Shown here: positions 60,068 through 62,076 of the stretch, piece by piece
Layout of the letters: each line of letters opens with the position of its first letter
Position numbering within the stretch: the first letter of the stretch is position 1
Assembly: GCA_020436225.1 (NCBI GenBank)
Contig: JAGQYE010000013.1
Location: 1 to 62,076, forward strand
Direction: 5' to 3'
Origin: Bacteroidota bacterium
Lineage (GTDB): Bacteria > Bacteroidota > Bacteroidia > Chitinophagales > JADIYW01
DNA: 62,076 nucleotides
Notes under the pieces: model-generated
Databases searched by the model: none
Told to the model about the DNA's origin: nothing
The model's input: the letters and a program-made list of their open reading frames with translations, nothing else
Program-made: the position numbers and the translations under genes

Positions 60068-60637
60068 CTTGTGCACGATGGCAAATTGCTCAGCTTTTAA
60101 ATACTCAGATTGCGCAATTTGTAAAAGGATAAATTCAGCTTCCGGTTTTGAAATGCCGCGTGCAATGGTTACATGTTTTTCATTACTATCTAACTTAATT
60201 ACTGTACGTTGTTCATCTATCCAAGTGCCATTTCTATTTGCTTTATAAATTTCTATATCTGTTCTTAAATTAGAAATAGAATTTATAGCATAAAAATTTC
60301 GCCTATAAAAAAACACCAACGGCTTATCTGTAATAAAAAAATCTTTAGATAAAATTATCCGTTCTCTTCCAAAAAAAAGCCAAACAAAAAAACTGGCACC
60401 TGCCATTCCAAGCGCAAACCAGCCTACAATTCCTAATACTAACCCGAATCGATACCAAAAATGTTGTAAACTAATTTCTACACGAACCAGCACAAACAAA
60501 ACAAAAATCCACGCAAGTGTTGCTAATATCATCATAGCCAAAACCATCGCATTCTTTTTTATTGGAATGCGAATTTCTAAACGTTTTTTTGTCTGTTTTA
60601 CTTTAATTCTACTAATATCAATTTTTGCTGAAGTCAT
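60062..60637 (-). CDS. Membrane protein with PH-like C-terminal part, unknown
   Basis: 191 residues from the ATG at 60637; a TTG-started frame five codons longer (60652) is less likely because a TATTTTTG box (60650-60657) then ends 12 bases before the ATG. Two membrane helices (about NAMVLAMMILATLAWIFVLFVLV and FGLVLGIVGWFALGMAGASFFVWLFF) follow a basic N-terminus; the rest (IILSKDFFITDKPLVFFYRRNFYAINSISNLR ... IKLDSNEKHVTIARGISKPEAEFIL) is beta-rich and PH-like. No enzyme motif. Overlaps the M1 gene's end by six bases. Confidence 0.6.
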   Translation of the reverse strand: MTSAKIDISRIKVKQTKKRLEIRIPIKKNAMVLAMMILATLAWIFVLFVLVRVEISLQHFWYRFGLVLGIVGWFALGMAGASFFVWLFFGRERIILSKDFFITDKPLVFFYRRNFYAINSISNLRTDIEIYKANRNGTWIDEQRTVIKLDSNEKHVTIARGISKPEAEFILLQIAQSEYLKAEQFAIVHKL

Positions 60638-60728
60638 TACAAGTCTGCTCAAAAATACGATTATAATAAGATTTTGTAAAAAATACTGTATTCTTAATCC
60701 TATGCTAAAATGGAACTGTTATATTTCG

Positions 60729-60736
60729 TATTTTTG
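60729..60736 (+). promoter_or_regulatory. -7 box of the GH1 gene
   Basis: TATTTTTG matches TAnnTTTG, 41 bases before the ATG. No TTG at the usual -33 distance. Confidence 0.4.
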
Positions 60737-60777
60737 AAATGTTGGGTTTGAGTTTATCACTTTAAAAAATATATTCA

Positions 60778-61955
60778 TGAAATTACAATTTCCGGAAGGA
60801 TTTATTTGGGGAACTTCTACTGCTGCTTATCAAATAGAAACAGCATCAGAAAACACATGGAAAGGTTTGAAATGCCATGACGGAACTATATTTGACAAAT
60901 GTTCCCAACATGATTTACACAGAGACGAAGACTTAGAATATATTTGCCAACTCAGTAATGGTTATCGCATGAGCCACGATTGGGCAAAACTACAAAAAGC
61001 ACCTTTTGCCGAATTTGACCAAAAAGAAGTTGAACCATATTTGCGTTTTATGGAAGAATTGAAACGCAGAGGAAAACACATTATGTTGGTGTTGCATCAT
61101 TTCACTAATCCGTTATGGTTTGAGAAAGCAGGTGGCTGGGAAAAAGAAGGCAACCGAAAAATGTGGTTGGATTTTGTACAAAAAACTGTCGATACGTTTG
61201 GGCATTTGGTTGATACTTGGAACACATTTAATGAACCTAATGTTTATATTTCCAATGGTTGGCTAACGGGTGGATTTCCACCTTTTAAAAAAGCAAGATT
61301 GTGGACGGCAATAAAAGTTTTAAAAGAAATTGGCAGAGCACACGATGAAGCTTATGATATCATCAAAGCAAAATCGGCTGCTCCAATTGGCATTTCACAC
61401 AATACCGTAAAATTTGTCGGAGAGATTTTTCCCGGTCAAATCATCGCTAAAATTTTTGATTGGTGGTTTATGGAGTATTGCCACAATCATTTCTTAAAAG
61501 TAGATTTCCAAGGATTGAGCTATTATGCACGCATGCCTTTCCGACCTTTCCCTGTTGACAATATTTATTCGCCAGGAAAATTAGAAAAGTTGGGCAGACG
61601 CGTGGATTTGATGTGGGAATATGAGCCTAAAGGCTTTTATGAAGTTTTTCATCGCTATTGGAAAAAAACGCAAAAGCCGATTATCATTACGGAAAGTGGC
61701 GTGTGCACACATGACCCAAAATTCAGAATTGAAAGTATTAAAGAATATTTAGGTTGGGTGCACCAAGCGCAACAAGAAGGCATTCCAATTAAAGGTTATT
61801 TCCATTGGAGTACAATGGATAATCATGAATGGAATATCGGGCAATACTATCGTTTTGGTTTGGTAAGTGTTGACTTTGAAACCGGCAAACGCACCATGAC
61901 TGAAGCCGGCACTTTCTTAGGCGAAGTGGCTAAGAATAATAGTGTTGAAGTTTAA
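60778..61955 (+). CDS. Glycoside hydrolase family 1 (beta-glycosidase)
   Basis: 392 residues from the ATG at 60778, a TIM-barrel glycosidase. The start motif FPEGFIWGTSTAAYQIE is typical of GH1; the acid/base is E153 in TFNEPN and the nucleophile E306 in IITESG (the family usually has TENG, here TESG). The sequence between (VLHHFTNPLWFEKAGGWEKEG) binds the -1 sugar. It is shorter than the usual 440-480 residues, mainly in the insert loops, so the substrate range may differ. No signal peptide, so cytosolic. The gap after it holds a word-type sequence and the REP-like palindrome. Confidence 0.92.
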
Positions 61956-62008
61956 TTGATTTGATGATTTGGTAATTTGATGATTAGCATCTGTAAAAAA
62001 ACTTGCCT

Positions 62009-62059
62009 TTGACAGGTGTTTAGTTTGCGTAACATAGTGAAGCAAACGTCACCTGTCAA
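62009..62059. repeat. RAYT-type palindrome, variant with long loop
   Basis: Arms TTGACAGGTG (62009-62018) and CACCTGTCAA (62050-62059) enclose a 31-base loop that has its own stem GTTTGC/GCAAAC (62023-62028 with 62042-62047). It is preceded by GCCT and followed by CCACCATTCCG, matching the flanks of the palindromes beside the RAYT gene (GCC before, CTGCCATACCG after) with different core bases. Probably the edge of another element of the same system. Confidence 0.65.
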
Positions 62060-62076
62060 CCACCATTCCGTATATA

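Noticed and set aside
1-62076. CRISPR array, prophage or integrative element with attachment sites
   Set aside because: No regularly spaced repeats, integrase, terminase or capsid genes were found; the kinase-like pseudogene is the only phage-flavoured trace.

Overview
The window looks like a chromosomal stretch of a low-GC member of the Bacteroidota, probably on the Chitinophagales/Sphingobacteriales/Flavobacteriales side. Evidence: promoters of the TTTG-N18-21-TAnnTTTG type, almost no Shine-Dalgarno sequences, A-rich leaders, a CarB without the MGS domain, DUF4834, WG-repeat and HMA-AraC proteins, and many lipoproteins with an SC lipobox. Most of it is housekeeping DNA with short intergenic gaps; no prophage, CRISPR array or rRNA was seen.

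Layout. 1-860: the 3' end of dtd, then a RAYT (REP-associated tyrosine transposase) gene between inverted palindromes, bounded by a 25-bp direct repeat that copies the end of dtd. 1.0-6.8 kb: a lipoprotein, the class Ia ribonucleotide reductase genes nrdB-nrdA, a rhodanese and a YdeI-like protein. 6.9-7.2 kb: a stand-alone RNA gene with promoter and terminator whose ends fold as a tRNA but whose variable region is about 97 nt. 7.2-11.3 kb: WG-repeat protein, purK-purE, tcdA, rnhB. 11.3-18.1 kb: two lipoproteins, a TPR histidine kinase with a LuxR-type regulator, and tandem acyltransferases. 18.2-25.8 kb: amino-acid dehydrogenase and a phenylalanine/tyrosine degradation cluster (hmgA, hpd, marR, fah, phhA), a missed 51-aa basic ORF and a flavin reductase-like protein. 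25.8-28.5 kb: yqeY, DUF4834, htpG. 28.6-33.4 kb: the most accessory-looking part, with a kinase-like pseudogene carrying two in-frame stops, an SDR, an SPFH protein, a toxin-antitoxin-like pair, a minimal nucleotidyltransferase and small orphan proteins. 33.5-49.7 kb, nearly all minus strand: carB, nadB, cell-surface polysaccharide genes, asnB, nadK, a POTRA outer-membrane protein, rpoN, accB, efp, rpmF, yceD. 49.9-53.3 kb: copper locus (HMA chaperone, CopA, HMA-AraC regulator). 53.4-62 kb: a SecA-NBD2-like orphan, hpt, glucosaminidase/LysM, O-methyltransferase, biotin carrier, M1 aminopeptidase and GH1 glycosidase, ending in another RAYT-type palindrome.

Points that stand out: (1) the tRNA-like RNA at 6997-7162; (2) the RAYT unit with an apparent 25-bp target duplication; (3) a recurring intergenic design in which the sequence after one gene's stop is an imperfect complement of the sequence before the next gene's start, built from short reiterated words that differ at each site; (4) several genes whose -7 promoter box ends 4-6 nt before the ATG, predicting leaderless mRNAs. 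All family names come from reading the translations; no database search was run.
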